The notes under the pieces are model-generated. The model had not been told where the DNA came from. It searched no databases and saw nothing but the letters and a program-made list of their open reading frames with translations. Position numbers and translations under genes: made by a program. Shown in pieces: positions 1 to 8,423 of a DNA stretch of 64,000 bases. Location: the NCBI GenBank assembly GCA_029243385.1, contig JAQWSC010000006.1, positions 101,430 through 165,429 of the forward strand, in the 5' to 3' direction. Each line of letters opens with the position of its first letter. Positions within the stretch are counted from its first letter, which is position 1. This stretch comes from Flavobacteriaceae bacterium (GTDB taxonomy: Bacteria > Bacteroidota > Bacteroidia > Flavobacteriales > Flavobacteriaceae).

Positions 1-663
1 CAAAAAGCAGAAGCTATCATGGACTTGGCAATGGAACAAATGCCTATTGATTATTTTGGGTACTATACATTGGTAGAACCTTTTTTAGAAGGGTATTATC
101 GAATAAATAAAGTTGACAAAGCACAACGTATTTTTGAGAGTCTTTCCAAAAAATATCAGGAATCATTGGCTTATTTTGCTGCGGTTTCCACTGAAAACCA
201 GTATAATTTAGGAGAACAAATCATTACCGATTTGGAGCGTTATAGAAGCATTGTTGAAATGGTTGTTTTTTACGAAGACACCGAAATCTTGGAGCGTGCT
301 TTGGATGACTTTATACGTTTTACCAATTCGGTCAAGCATCTTTATGGCGACTATGAATATTTTACTCTCATGACGCCTTTTGTTGAAGCCTATTATTCGT
401 TGGGAGCCCTCGAAAAAGGACAGGATCTGTACGCTATTATTACAGGCGAATATCAGGAGCGGTTGGAATTATTCGCTGATTTATCTTTCGCAGAAATGAA
501 GGAATACTACGGAAACATTGCTACTGAAATTGAAGGGTATCGAATGCTTATTCAAGCCGTAAAACTTTATGAAAAAGACAGTTTTGCTTTGCAAGAACTT
601 CAAAATTTTAACCAAAACATTGAGCCTTTTGAAAAGTTATTTACCACTTTGGTGGAACAATAA
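1..663 (+). CDS. C-terminal part of a DUF2723-type membrane protein (5' end outside window)
   Basis: The frame is open from base 1, so the first ATG at 19 is internal and the gene is cut by the window edge. The visible 221 residues are soluble and helical and contain two related units of about 100 residues: YFGYYTLVEPFLEGYY with a later QESLAYFA, and YEYFTLMTPFVEAYY with a later QERLELFA. Each unit is followed by an ExxxYR helix. From memory, this resembles the C-terminal TPR-like tail of the large flavobacterial DUF2723 proteins, which carry many membrane helices and a glycosyltransferase-C-like fold, but the diagnostic N-terminus is not visible. It ends 4 bases before the end of the convergent thioredoxin-like gene. 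The family assignment is an inference; the coding call is secure. Confidence 0.65.
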   Translation, partial: QKAEAIMDLAMEQMPIDYFGYYTLVEPFLEGYYRINKVDKAQRIFESLSKKYQESLAYFAAVSTENQYNLGEQIITDLERYRSIVEMVVFYEDTEILERALDDFIRFTNSVKHLYGDYEYFTLMTPFVEAYYSLGALEKGQDLYAIITGEYQERLELFADLSFAEMKEYYGNIATEIEGYRMLIQAVKLYEKDSFALQELQNFNQNIEPFEKLFTTLVEQ

Positions 664-667
664 CGAA

Positions 668-964
668 CTAGGTAAAATCTCGCATTAAATTGATAAGCGT
701 ATTGGCATCTTGTTCGCCACTCTGTCGCCACACCATTTCGCCCAACTTGTAAATCATCAGTGTAGGCAATCCTTTGATTCTAAGTGCTTCTGATAAGTCT
801 GCGTTTTTGTCAACATTGATCTTTATCACTTTCCCTTTATCTCCAAGAGCAGCGGCAACATCTCGCAAAACGGGATGCATGTTGGTTGAAGGCTCACTCC
901 AATCGGTATAAAAGTCTAACAGAATCGGAATATCTGCATCTATAAGTTCTCCAAATTTTGACAT
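668..964 (-). CDS. thioredoxin-fold protein lacking the CxxC active site
   Basis: A 98-residue single thioredoxin domain: the beta strand ILLDFYTDW, then the position of the active-site helix, then KVIKINVDKNADLSEALRIKG and the cis-proline loop GLPTLMIY. Where thioredoxin has WCGPC this protein has WSEPS, so both catalytic cysteines are serine and there is no cysteine in the whole protein. It therefore cannot do dithiol-disulfide exchange and probably works as a binding or chaperone-like fold. It has no signal peptide, so it is cytoplasmic. A CAAATGTA motif at 996-1003 (TACATTTG on the minus strand) upstream fits a Bacteroidota -7 element. The fold is clear; the partner is unknown. Confidence 0.85.
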   Translation of the reverse strand: MSKFGELIDADIPILLDFYTDWSEPSTNMHPVLRDVAAALGDKGKVIKINVDKNADLSEALRIKGLPTLMIYKLGEMVWRQSGEQDANTLINLMRDFT

Positions 965-1017
965 AAGGCACTTGTTTTAAATGATTTGGCTTTTACAAAT
1001 GTAGTAATTTTTACAAA

Positions 1018-2244
1018 TTAGGTGCTACCGACCGATTTTTTTAGTGTAATTACAGTAATTTCGGGCCATATTCCAACCCTGCCTGGATATGCCAAATAAC
1101 CAAATCCACGATTCACATTTATGTATTGTCCCGCTTTTTTGTAAATCCCAGCCCAGTACTTATAGCGCCACTTAACAGGGCTCCACTTGATCCACCCTGG
1201 AATCTCAATCCCAAACTGCATACCGTGTGTATGTCCGCTTAAAGTAAGCTGATATTTTGTAGGATCGGTTAATACTTTCTCTTCCCAATGGGATGGGTCG
1301 TGACTCATTAGGATTTTAAAATCATCGGAGTGAATGTTTTTGGTTGCCTTTTGTAAGTCGCCTTTTTTCTTAAAACCTCCTTTGCCCCAATTTTCAACCC
1401 CCACAAGGGCTATTCGAGCTTCTTTCTTTTCGATATATCGAGATTCATTGAGCAACAATTCGAAACCCATTTCTTTTTGAAGCTGCATAAACAACTCCAT
1501 GTTTTGCTTTTTCTCTTGAGGAGTTTTCCACGGAACATAATCTCCATAATCATGATTTCCTAAAACCGAATATTTACCATCTTTTGCAGTAATTTTTGAA
1601 AAAATTTCTTTCCACGGCAACATTTCCGATGCGGTGTTGTTTACAAAATCACCTGTGAACAACAACAAATCAGAACCTTGTTTGTTGATTAAGTCAACTG
1701 CATATTCGATTTTAGAGGGATTATCAAAACTACCGCAATGAACGTCTGAAATTTGCGTTATTTGATATCCATCAAACGCATCTGGAAGATCATCAAACGA
1801 CAAGGAATAGTTCAGCACTTTATAATTGTATTTTCCTTTGAACATTCCCATTAAAAGCGCCCCAAAGGGAATCGCTGCCAAAGCCAACACCCATTGGCTA
1901 ACAAAGGTTCTTCGTTCTTTGATAAACACACCTTCGGATGAATCAATAAAAAAATCAAGGATTGCCGAAAAGAATCGAACAACATCCTCTATGAAAAGCA
2001 CACTGAAAAAAAGAAGTTTGGGCGCTGAAACTGTTATGAAAAATCCAATGGCATACATGGTGTTGGGAGAAAATGATTCGCGCCTGTATCCCGTAAACTG
2101 ATAAAACAAAAACCCAAACGAAAGGATGGATAAAACAAGTGAGATTCCATAAAAAAATCCACTTTTTGTACCTGTTTTAAATGCCTGATAAGTATATACC
2201 TCGAAAATGAGAACAATGATTGTAAAAACGATCCAACGAGTCAT
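1018..2244 (-). CDS. membrane-anchored metallophosphoesterase (YkuE/YaeI-like)
   Basis: 408 residues. The first ~130 residues form about four hydrophobic helices. The rest is a calcineurin-type phosphoesterase domain with all metal-binding blocks in order: ISDVHCGS (DxH), TGDFVNN (GDxxxN), LGNHDYGDY (GNHD), SHDPSHW and SGHTHGMQFG (GHTH). Family members with this layout cut phosphodiester or pyrophosphate bonds, in some cases on lipid A precursors; the substrate cannot be read from sequence. The catalytic domain probably faces the periplasm. A possible minus-strand -7 element (TATTTTTG) lies at 2264-2271, 20 bases upstream of the ATG. It diverges from polA. No key residue is missing. Confidence 0.9.
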   Translation of the reverse strand: MTRWIVFTIIVLIFEVYTYQAFKTGTKSGFFYGISLVLSILSFGFLFYQFTGYRRESFSPNTMYAIGFFITVSAPKLLFFSVLFIEDVVRFFSAILDFFIDSSEGVFIKERRTFVSQWVLALAAIPFGALLMGMFKGKYNYKVLNYSLSFDDLPDAFDGYQITQISDVHCGSFDNPSKIEYAVDLINKQGSDLLLFTGDFVNNTASEMLPWKEIFSKITAKDGKYSVLGNHDYGDYVPWKTPQEKKQNMELFMQLQKEMGFELLLNESRYIEKKEARIALVGVENWGKGGFKKKGDLQKATKNIHSDDFKILMSHDPSHWEEKVLTDPTKYQLTLSGHTHGMQFGIEIPGWIKWSPVKWRYKYWAGIYKKAGQYINVNRGFGYLAYPGRVGIWPEITVITLKKSVGST

Positions 2245-2356
2245 ACTTCTTATTTTGTGACAACAAAAATATAGGCTTAGTTGGAATAGTTGTCCTTTTT
2301 TGGAAAAAATTAAGGAATATCATGTTTTCTCATTTTTTTTAAGAGGAATCATTTTG

Positions 2357-2364
2357 TACTTTTG
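2357..2364 (+). promoter_or_regulatory. -7 promoter element for polA
   Basis: TACTTTTG matches the Bacteroidota -7 consensus TAnnTTTG. No good TTTG is seen 19-20 bases upstream. The element overlaps a TTG at 2362 that could be read as a start, which argues that polA translation begins downstream, at the ATG at 2407. Confidence 0.45.
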
Positions 2365-2406
2365 AAACACGTCAAAAACGACAACAATTCTTTCGATACC
2401 AAATTC

Positions 2407-5232
2407 ATGTCCAACCAAAAACGTCTTTTTCTCCTTGATGCTTATGCGCTAATTTTCAGAGGATATTATGCCTTTATCAAAAACCCGCGCATCAACTCAA
2501 AGGGAGTTGACACCAGCGCCGTGATGGGTTTTATGAACTCTTTACTGGATGTGATTAAGCGAGAACGTCCCGACCACCTTGCGGTATGTTTTGACAAAGG
2601 AGGGTCTGTAAGTCGAACGGAGCTTTTTGAAGATTATAAAGCCAACAGAGATGAAACACCAGAAGCTATAAAAATTGCTGTTCCTGTTATTCATGAAATT
2701 TTGGCAGCCATGCATATCCCAATTATTGAAAAGGCAGGTTTTGAAGCAGATGATATTATTGGGACACTTGCCAAACAGGCCGAAAAAGAAAACTTTTCGG
2801 TTTATATGGTTACTCCCGATAAAGATTTTGCACAATTGGTGTCCGAAAATATTTTCATGTATCGTCCTGCACGAATGGGAAATGGTATTGAAATATGGGG
2901 CGTTCCAGAAGTACAAGCCAAATTTGATGTCGAACGTCCTGAACAAGTCATCGACTATTTGGGAATGATGGGAGACTCGGTTGATAATATTCCTGGATTG
3001 CCGGGCGTAGGAGATAAAACAGCTCGAAAATTTATCGCTCAGTATGGATCCATGGAAAACTTGCTCGAAAATACCGATCAACTCAAAGGAAAACTAAAAG
3101 AAAAAATAGAAGCCAACAAAGAATTGGGGATGCTTTCCAAAGAGTTGGCAAAAATATTGTTGGATGTTCCTGTAAAATTCAACGAAAAAGAATATGAACT
3201 CAATACACCCGATATTGACAAAGTAAAAGCCCTTTTTCAAGAGCTTGAGTTTCGAAGAATGACAGAAAATTTATTGAAGATATTTTCTGTGGACAGCGCA
3301 CCATCTCATGAAACGACCGCTCCAGAAAAAGCTCCTGAAAAGAAGGTTTCCGATTCCGTTCAATTTGATTTGTTTTCAATGCCCGGATCAGGCGAAGCAA
3401 CTGTTGAAGCTTCTTCATTTAAAACCCTACAAAACACAACACACTTTTATCAAATTGCTAACAATCCTCTGGCCATTGAGTTACTTTTGAAAAAAATGGG
3501 AGCTCAACCCAGTGTTTGTTTTGACACCGAAACTACGGGATTGAACCCTATTAATGCCGAGCTAGTGGGTATCGCCTTTAGCTGGGAAAAGCACAAAGGA
3601 TATTATGTCCCCATTCCCGAAGAGTCATCAAAAGCACAAGAAATTGTTGAGAAACTTCGTCCTTTTTTTGAAAATGAAGCAATTGAAAAAGTGGGGCAAA
3701 ACCTGAAATACGACCTCAAAGTATTAGAAAAATACAAGGTTCGAGTGAAAGGACCGCTATTTGATACAATGATTGCGCACTATTTGATCAATCCCGATAT
3801 GCGCCACAATATGGATGTTTTAGCAGAAACGTATTTGGGATACCAACCACAATCCATCACAGAGTTGATTGGAAAAAAAGGGAAAAATCAACTGAGTATG
3901 CGAAGTGTTGAGCTAGAGCAACAAACCGAATATGCTGTTGAAGATGCAGACATTACCTTTCAGCTTCGCAATCATTTTGCTACTGAACTCGAAAAAGGAA
4001 ATTTGACGGATTTGTTTCAAAAAGTCGAATTGCCATTGGTTAGGGTTTTGGCGGATATGGAATTGGCAGGAATTCGAGTAGATACGGAGTTTTTAGGCTC
4101 GCTTTCCAAAACATTGTCAGAGGATATTGCTGCTTTGGAAAAACGAATTTTTGAACTGTCAGGAGAGCATTTCAATTTGGCTTCTCCAAAACAACTAGGA
4201 ACCGTTTTGTTTGAAAAATTAAAACTCGTTGACAAACCCAAAAAAACGAAAACAGGGCAATACTCAACCGCAGAAGATGTCTTGTCGTACCTCGCCAAAG
4301 ACCATGAAATTATAAAGGATATTTTGAATTGGCGATCGTTACAAAAATTACTTAACACTTATGTCGATGCGCTTCCAAAAGAAGTAAATCCTAGAACGGG
4401 TCGTGTTCATACAATTTACAATCAGGCGGTTGCAGCAACCGGTCGATTGAGCAGCAATCATCCCAATCTTCAAAACATTCCCATTCGAACTCCTCGAGGT
4501 CAACAAATCCGAAAAGCGTTTGTTTCAAAAAATGAAGATTTTGTGCTTATGGCTGCCGATTATTCGCAAATTGAACTGCGCATCATCGCCTCATTAAGTG
4601 AAGACCCCGGCATGATGGAAGCTTTTAGGAACAATGAAGACATTCATGCAGCAACAGCAGCAAAAGTATTTAATGTTCCACTCACTGAAGTGACTCGAGA
4701 ACAACGGAGCAATGCCAAGACAGTCAACTTTGGAATCGTATACGGGGTGTCCGCCTTTGGGTTGAGTAATCAAACTGATTTGACTCGAACAGCATCCAAA
4801 GAACTTATAGAAACGTATTATAAAACGTATCCTCAACTTCGAAAATACATCGCTGATCAAGTAAATTTTGCCAGGGAAAATGGATATGTAGAGACCGTTT
4901 TGGGTAGAAGACGGTACTTAAAAGACATCAATTCCCGCAATCAAGTAGTTCGAGGAGCTGCAGAACGCAATGCTGTTAATGCACCCATCCAAGGAAGTGC
5001 CGCAGACATAATCAAAATAGCCATGCTCCATATTCACAAGCGCATGCGTCAAGAAAATCTTCGCTCCACTATGTTACTACAAGTTCATGACGAACTGGTT
5101 TTTGATGCTCACAAAAGTGAACTTGAACTATTAAAAAAGCTAGTTAAGGAAGAAATGGAAAACGCCTACCAACTCAATGTACCGCTCGTGGTTGACATCG
5201 GAATTGGAGACAATTGGTTGCAAGCACATTAA
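2407..5232 (+). CDS. polA: DNA polymerase I
   Basis: A 941-residue protein when begun at the ATG at 2407 (MSNQKRLFLLDAYAL). The in-frame TTG 45 bases upstream sits inside the promoter element and is rejected. Three domains are visible. The 5' nuclease covers about residues 1-290 (LLDAYALIFRGYYAF, EADDIIGTLA, GVGDKTARK). The 3'-5' exonuclease (about 350-540) has intact acidic residues: FDTETTGLNP near residue 371, GQNLKYDLKVL and YAVEDADITF. The family A polymerase has AADYSQIELRI near 717, SNAKTVNFGIVYG and LQVHDELVFD near 893. Proofreading should be active because the DEDD residues are present. It fills gaps and removes Okazaki primers in the cytoplasm. Probably monocistronic. Confidence 0.98.
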   Translation: MSNQKRLFLLDAYALIFRGYYAFIKNPRINSKGVDTSAVMGFMNSLLDVIKRERPDHLAVCFDKGGSVSRTELFEDYKANRDETPEAIKIAVPVIHEILAAMHIPIIEKAGFEADDIIGTLAKQAEKENFSVYMVTPDKDFAQLVSENIFMYRPARMGNGIEIWGVPEVQAKFDVERPEQVIDYLGMMGDSVDNIPGLPGVGDKTARKFIAQYGSMENLLENTDQLKGKLKEKIEANKELGMLSKELAKILLDVPVKFNEKEYELNTPDIDKVKALFQELEFRRMTENLLKIFSVDSAPSHETTAPEKAPEKKVSDSVQFDLFSMPGSGEATVEASSFKTLQNTTHFYQIANNPLAIELLLKKMGAQPSVCFDTETTGLNPINAELVGIAFSWEKHKGYYVPIPEESSKAQEIVEKLRPFFENEAIEKVGQNLKYDLKVLEKYKVRVKGPLFDTMIAHYLINPDMRHNMDVLAETYLGYQPQSITELIGKKGKNQLSMRSVELEQQTEYAVEDADITFQLRNHFATELEKGNLTDLFQKVELPLVRVLADMELAGIRVDTEFLGSLSKTLSEDIAALEKRIFELSGEHFNLASPKQLGTVLFEKLKLVDKPKKTKTGQYSTAEDVLSYLAKDHEIIKDILNWRSLQKLLNTYVDALPKEVNPRTGRVHTIYNQAVAATGRLSSNHPNLQNIPIRTPRGQQIRKAFVSKNEDFVLMAADYSQIELRIIASLSEDPGMMEAFRNNEDIHAATAAKVFNVPLTEVTREQRSNAKTVNFGIVYGVSAFGLSNQTDLTRTASKELIETYYKTYPQLRKYIADQVNFARENGYVETVLGRRRYLKDINSRNQVVRGAAERNAVNAPIQGSAADIIKIAMLHIHKRMRQENLRSTMLLQVHDELVFDAHKSELELLKKLVKEEMENAYQLNVPLVVDIGIGDNWLQAH

Positions 5233-5267
5233 CCTCAAAAAAAACCCGTAAAAATTGTTTTTGGGTG

Positions 5268-5298
5268 TTTGCATTTATCATTTATAATTGTACATTTG
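5268..5298 (+). promoter_or_regulatory. strong promoter for rplM-rpsI (TTTG-N19-TACATTTG)
   Basis: TTTG at 5268-5271 and TACATTTG at 5291-5298 are separated by 19 bases, an exact match to the Bacteroidota housekeeping promoter TTTG-N19-TAnnTTTG. Transcription should begin near 5304, giving a leader of about 50 bases that contains the hairpin at 5308-5331. Confidence 0.75.
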
Positions 5299-5307
5299 CA
5301 GCCCGAT

Positions 5308-5331
5308 TCTAATTGGTAAAAACCAGTTGGA
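5308..5331 (+). promoter_or_regulatory. rplM leader hairpin, candidate L13 autoregulatory RNA
   Basis: The arms TCTAATTGGT and ACCAGTTGGA pair over 10 positions (two as G-U) around an AAAA loop, directly after the predicted transcription start and 23 bases before the likely GTG start of rplM. Ribosomal-protein leader motifs upstream of L13 genes in Bacteroidia have been proposed in the literature; whether this hairpin matches that model was not tested. Confidence 0.5.
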
Positions 5332-5354
5332 TGGTAATGATTAAAAATTTTAAT

Positions 5355-5810
5355 GTGGATTCATTAAGTTACAAAACAATTTCAGCTAACAAAGCTACCG
5401 TTGACAAACAATGGTTGGTGGTAGATGCTGAAGGACAAACTTTAGGAAGAATGGCTTCAAAAGTTGCCATGCTTCTTCGTGGAAAATACAAACCCAACTT
5501 TACACCTCACGTAGATTGTGGAGACAATGTCATTATTATTAATGCAGAAAAAATTGTTTTAACAGGAAACAAGTGGGAAGCTAAAGAATACATTCGCCAC
5601 ACAGGATATCCTGGAGGACAACGCAGTCTTACTGCCAACGAACTTTTTTCGAAAGATCCTGCTCGTTTGGTTGAAAAATCTCTCAAAGGAATGTTACCAA
5701 AAAACAAATTGGGAGCGGAATTGTTCCGAAACCTTAAAGTATATGTTGGCCCTGACCACAATCATGAAGGTCAAAACCCAACACTGATCAACCTTAACGA
5801 TCTAAGATAA
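5355..5810 (+). CDS. rplM: 50S ribosomal protein L13
   Basis: 151 residues from a GTG start at 5355 (MDSLSYKTISANKA), matching the usual flavobacterial beginning MDTLSYKT and the usual length. Longer in-frame starts (TTG at 5313, ATG at 5337) would begin inside or just after the leader hairpin. Hallmarks: WLVVDAEGQTLGRMASKVA, LLRGKYKPNFTPHVDCGD, HTGYPGGQR and KGMLPKNKLGAELFRNLKVY. It binds 23S rRNA early in large-subunit assembly. It is the first gene of the rplM-rpsI operon and ends 1 base before rpsI. Nothing odd apart from the start choice. Confidence 0.96.
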   Translation: MDSLSYKTISANKATVDKQWLVVDAEGQTLGRMASKVAMLLRGKYKPNFTPHVDCGDNVIIINAEKIVLTGNKWEAKEYIRHTGYPGGQRSLTANELFSKDPARLVEKSLKGMLPKNKLGAELFRNLKVYVGPDHNHEGQNPTLINLNDLR

Positions 5811-5811
5811 T

Positions 5812-6198
5812 ATGGAAGTCGTACACAAAATAGGACGTAGAAAAACAGCCGTTGCAAGAATTTACCTATCCAAAGGAAAAGGTGCTATCACGGTAAACAA
5901 CAAAGCGTTGGAAGATTATTTTCCAACTGCCACACTTCAGTATAAGGTTAAACAACCTTTTACATTGAGTGAAACCACCGACACTTACGATGTTTCTGTA
6001 AATGTTGTTGGAGGAGGATTTAATGGGCAAGCCGAAGCCGTTCGATTGGCTATCTCTCGAGCGTTGGTATCTATTGATGAAGAAATCAAAACCGTCCTAA
6101 AACCCGAAGGATTAATGACTCGGGATCCAAGAATGGTGGAACGTAAAAAGTTCGGTCAAAAGAAAGCTCGGAAGAAATTCCAGTTCTCGAAACGTTAA
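5812..6198 (+). CDS. rpsI: 30S ribosomal protein S9
   Basis: 128 residues. N-terminal KIGRRKTAVARIYLSKGKG, central VNVVGGGFNGQAEAVRLAISRAL, and the basic C-terminal tail ending KKARKKFQFSKR, whose final SKR reaches the P-site tRNA in known ribosomes. It starts 1 base after the rplM stop, so the two are translationally linked, as in most bacteria. A G/C-containing hairpin follows its stop. Typical length and no unusual residues. Confidence 0.97.
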   Translation: MEVVHKIGRRKTAVARIYLSKGKGAITVNNKALEDYFPTATLQYKVKQPFTLSETTDTYDVSVNVVGGGFNGQAEAVRLAISRALVSIDEEIKTVLKPEGLMTRDPRMVERKKFGQKKARKKFQFSKR

Positions 6199-6204
6199 AA
6201 ATGC

Positions 6205-6223
6205 CGTTTGCCTTTGGCAAACG
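6205..6223. terminator. perfect 8-bp hairpin after rpsI
   Basis: CGTTTGCC and GGCAAACG pair perfectly across a TTT loop, 7 bases after the rpsI stop. No clear T-run follows, so it may be a weak terminator, an RNA-processing or stability hairpin, or part of the rpsB leader. A second small palindrome (TTCGTTT-G-AAACGAA) lies at 6262-6276. Confidence 0.45.
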
Positions 6224-6357
6224 TCAAGTTCATATATTTATTATTAAACCTGTAGTCGTAGTTCGTTTGAAACGAATATTAGTTTAGCATCTAAATGGGT
6301 AAGGTCGAAAATCGCCACTTATACATTGCTAATCATACGGAACGTAAACTAAAAAAA

Positions 6358-7326
6358 ATGACAAACATTGAAGTAAAATCGCTTTTAGAAGCGGGTGTTC
6401 ACTTTGGACATCTCACCCGAAAATGGAATCCCAACATGGCTCCCTACATTTATATGGAGCGAAATGGAATCCACATTATCAACCTTTACAAAACTGCTGC
6501 AAAAATTGAAGAAGCTACCAAAGCACTTCATAAAATTGCTGCTTCTGGCCGCAAAATCCTTTTTGTAGCTACCAAAAAACAAGCAAAAGGCATTGTTTCT
6601 GAAAAAGCTGCTGCTGCCAACATGCCCTATATAACTGAGCGTTGGCCTGGTGGAATGCTTACCAACTTTGTTACGATTCGAAAAGCTGTTAAAAAAATGG
6701 CTGCTGTTGATCGTATGAAAAAAGACGGTACATTTTTAACGCTTTCTAAAAAAGAACGCTTACAAGTAGATCGTATGCGTGCCAAGCTCGAAAAAAACTT
6801 AGGTTCAATTTCAGACATGACTCGTTTGCCTGGAGCCTTATTTGTAGTTGATATCAAACGCGAACACATTGCAATTAAAGAGGCACAAAAACTAAACATT
6901 CCAATTTTTGCGATGGTAGATACAAACTCTGACCCTCGTGAAGTTGATTATGTAATTCCGGCAAATGATGATGCTTCAAAATCTATTGATAAAATCTTAA
7001 GTGTCGTTTCAGAGGCTGTTATTGAAGGGTTGTCTGAACGCAAAAAAGGAAAAGAACAAGAAGAAAAAGCAGCTCAAAAAACTGAGGAAGCCACTGCTGA
7101 AAAAGTCGAGGCTAAAGCTGAAGCTCCCGTTGTTGCCCAAAAAGAAGTTACTCCTGCAAAAGAAGCAGCTCCTGTTGAAGAAGCTCCCAAAGAGGAAGCT
7201 AAGGAAGAAGCTAAAGCAGCTCCTACCAAAAAAGCAACAACCAAAAAAGCGGCTGCCAAAAAGCCTGCTGCTAAGAAAACCGCTGCTAAAAAGAAAAAAG
7301 AAGACACTCCTGAAGAAGATGCTTAA
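6358..7326 (+). CDS. rpsB: 30S ribosomal protein S2 with lysine/alanine-rich C-terminal tail
   Basis: 322 residues from the ATG at 6358 (MTNIEVKSLLEAGVHFGH), the standard S2 beginning; an upstream in-frame ATG at 6295 would add 21 residues unlike S2. Core S2 features: AGVHFGHLTRKWNPNMAPYI, FVATKKQAKGIV, ERWPGGMLTNFVTIR and PIFAMVDTNSDP. From about residue 227 the protein becomes a low-complexity tail rich in Glu, Ala and Lys, ending in PTKKATTKKAAAKK, PAAKKTAAKKKK and an acidic EDTPEEDA end. That makes it clearly longer than the roughly 240-residue S2 of many bacteria. It assembles late on the 30S subunit. It is followed by tsf after 31 bases, the conserved rpsB-tsf pair. Confidence 0.97.
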   Translation: MTNIEVKSLLEAGVHFGHLTRKWNPNMAPYIYMERNGIHIINLYKTAAKIEEATKALHKIAASGRKILFVATKKQAKGIVSEKAAAANMPYITERWPGGMLTNFVTIRKAVKKMAAVDRMKKDGTFLTLSKKERLQVDRMRAKLEKNLGSISDMTRLPGALFVVDIKREHIAIKEAQKLNIPIFAMVDTNSDPREVDYVIPANDDASKSIDKILSVVSEAVIEGLSERKKGKEQEEKAAQKTEEATAEKVEAKAEAPVVAQKEVTPAKEAAPVEEAPKEEAKEEAKAAPTKKATTKKAAAKKPAAKKTAAKKKKEDTPEEDA

Positions 7327-7357
7327 TTGAAAAAGAAAATTTTTTAAAGTTTACATC

Positions 7358-8182
7358 ATGGTAAAAATTACTGCCAAAGAAGTCAATCAACTACGAAAAG
7401 CCACAGGTGCTGGAATGATGGATTGTAAAAAAGCCTTAGTAGAGGCTGAAGGAAATTTTGATTCTGCTATAGAAATACTCCGTAAAAAAGGTCAAAAAGT
7501 GGCTGCCAATCGCGCCGATCGCGATTCGTCCGAAGGTGCTGTTTTAGCCCGAGTTAATGCCGATGCAACTGCAGGAGTCATTGTTTCTATCAATTGTGAA
7601 ACTGACTTCGTTGCCAAAAACGATTCTTACTTAGAATTGGCAAATAGTTTGGCCAACCTAGCTGCTGACTATAAAGACCTTGATTCTTTTTTAAATGCGT
7701 CTTTTGACGGAATGACTGTTTCGGAAAAATTAACGCAGCAAACCGGTGTAATCGGTGAAAAAATTGAAATTGGTGGATTCGAATACTTGGAAGCTAATTA
7801 TGTAGGAGCTTATATACACGCTGGTAACAAAATTGCTACCCTTTCGGGACTTTCTGCAAACGTAGCAGGAGCTCAAGAAGCTGCAAAAGATGTTGCTATG
7901 CACGCAGCTGCAATGAATCCTATTGCTTTGAACGAAGACGGAGTCGATGCCTCTGTTATTGAAAAAGAAATTGAAATCGCTAAAGACCAACTTCGTCAAG
8001 AAGGAAAGCCAGAAGCCATGTTAGACAACATTGCCAAAGGAAAAATTAAACGATTTTTTAAGGACAATACGCTTGTAAATCAAGCCTTTATCAAAGACAG
8101 CAAACAAAGCGTTGCCGATTACGTAAAATCTGTTGACAGTAGCTTGGTAGTTACTGGGTTCAAACGTGTTGCCTTAGGCTAA
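7358..8182 (+). CDS. tsf: elongation factor Ts
   Basis: 274 residues. N-terminal UBA-like domain (VNQLRKATGAGMMDCKKALVEA), the TDFVAKND loop that contacts EF-Tu, then the core dimerisation domain with HAGNKIATL and DVAMHAAAMNP. It is the guanine-nucleotide exchange factor for EF-Tu in the cytoplasm. It is second in the rpsB-tsf operon, which ends at a strong terminator 27 bases later. Confidence 0.97.
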   Translation: MVKITAKEVNQLRKATGAGMMDCKKALVEAEGNFDSAIEILRKKGQKVAANRADRDSSEGAVLARVNADATAGVIVSINCETDFVAKNDSYLELANSLANLAADYKDLDSFLNASFDGMTVSEKLTQQTGVIGEKIEIGGFEYLEANYVGAYIHAGNKIATLSGLSANVAGAQEAAKDVAMHAAAMNPIALNEDGVDASVIEKEIEIAKDQLRQEGKPEAMLDNIAKGKIKRFFKDNTLVNQAFIKDSKQSVADYVKSVDSSLVVTGFKRVALG

Positions 8183-8209
8183 GCAAACTTCCTTATTTTA
8201 TATAAATTG

Positions 8210-8236
8210 AAAACCCGCTAGTAAGCGGGTTTTTTT
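8210..8236 (+). terminator. rho-independent terminator of rpsB-tsf
   Basis: AAAACCCGCT and AGCGGGTTTT form a perfect 10-bp stem with an AGTA loop, followed by further Ts to 8236. It is the clearest classical terminator in the window. Confidence 0.9.
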
Positions 8237-8397
8237 ATAAAAAAGTTTAGCTATTCCTGTGACCGTAAAAAATAAACGGGCAATTGAGCTCTAAAAACAA
8301 TCGTCAAACGAGATGTTACCTGAAGCAGAAATAGGGCAACCTTAAAAGAAAATGTGGAGGAATATTGAATGTGCCTCTCCATATCAATCCCTTTGAT

Positions 8398-8405
8398 TAT
8401 ATTTG
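8398..8405 (+). promoter_or_regulatory. -7 promoter element for pyrH-frr
   Basis: TATATTTG matches TAnnTTTG and lies 18 bases before the pyrH ATG. There is no convincing TTTG at the right distance upstream. The 160 bases between the tsf terminator and this element hold no gene that I can see. Confidence 0.5.
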
Positions 8406-8423
8406 TAGTTCAAAACATTTTCC

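Noticed and set aside
2362..2406. TTG start extending polA by 15 residues
   Set aside because: The TTG lies inside the TACTTTTG promoter element, and the extra residues are unlike PolA starts.
5233..5275. Terminator after polA (AAACCC ... GGGTGTTT)
   Set aside because: Only 3-5 pairs form with a long loop, and the region overlaps the rplM promoter.
7001..7330. 109-residue Lys/Leu-rich ORF in another frame of the rpsB tail
   Set aside because: It is the +1 frame of the S2 low-complexity tail; repetitive GCT/AAA codons keep all frames open.
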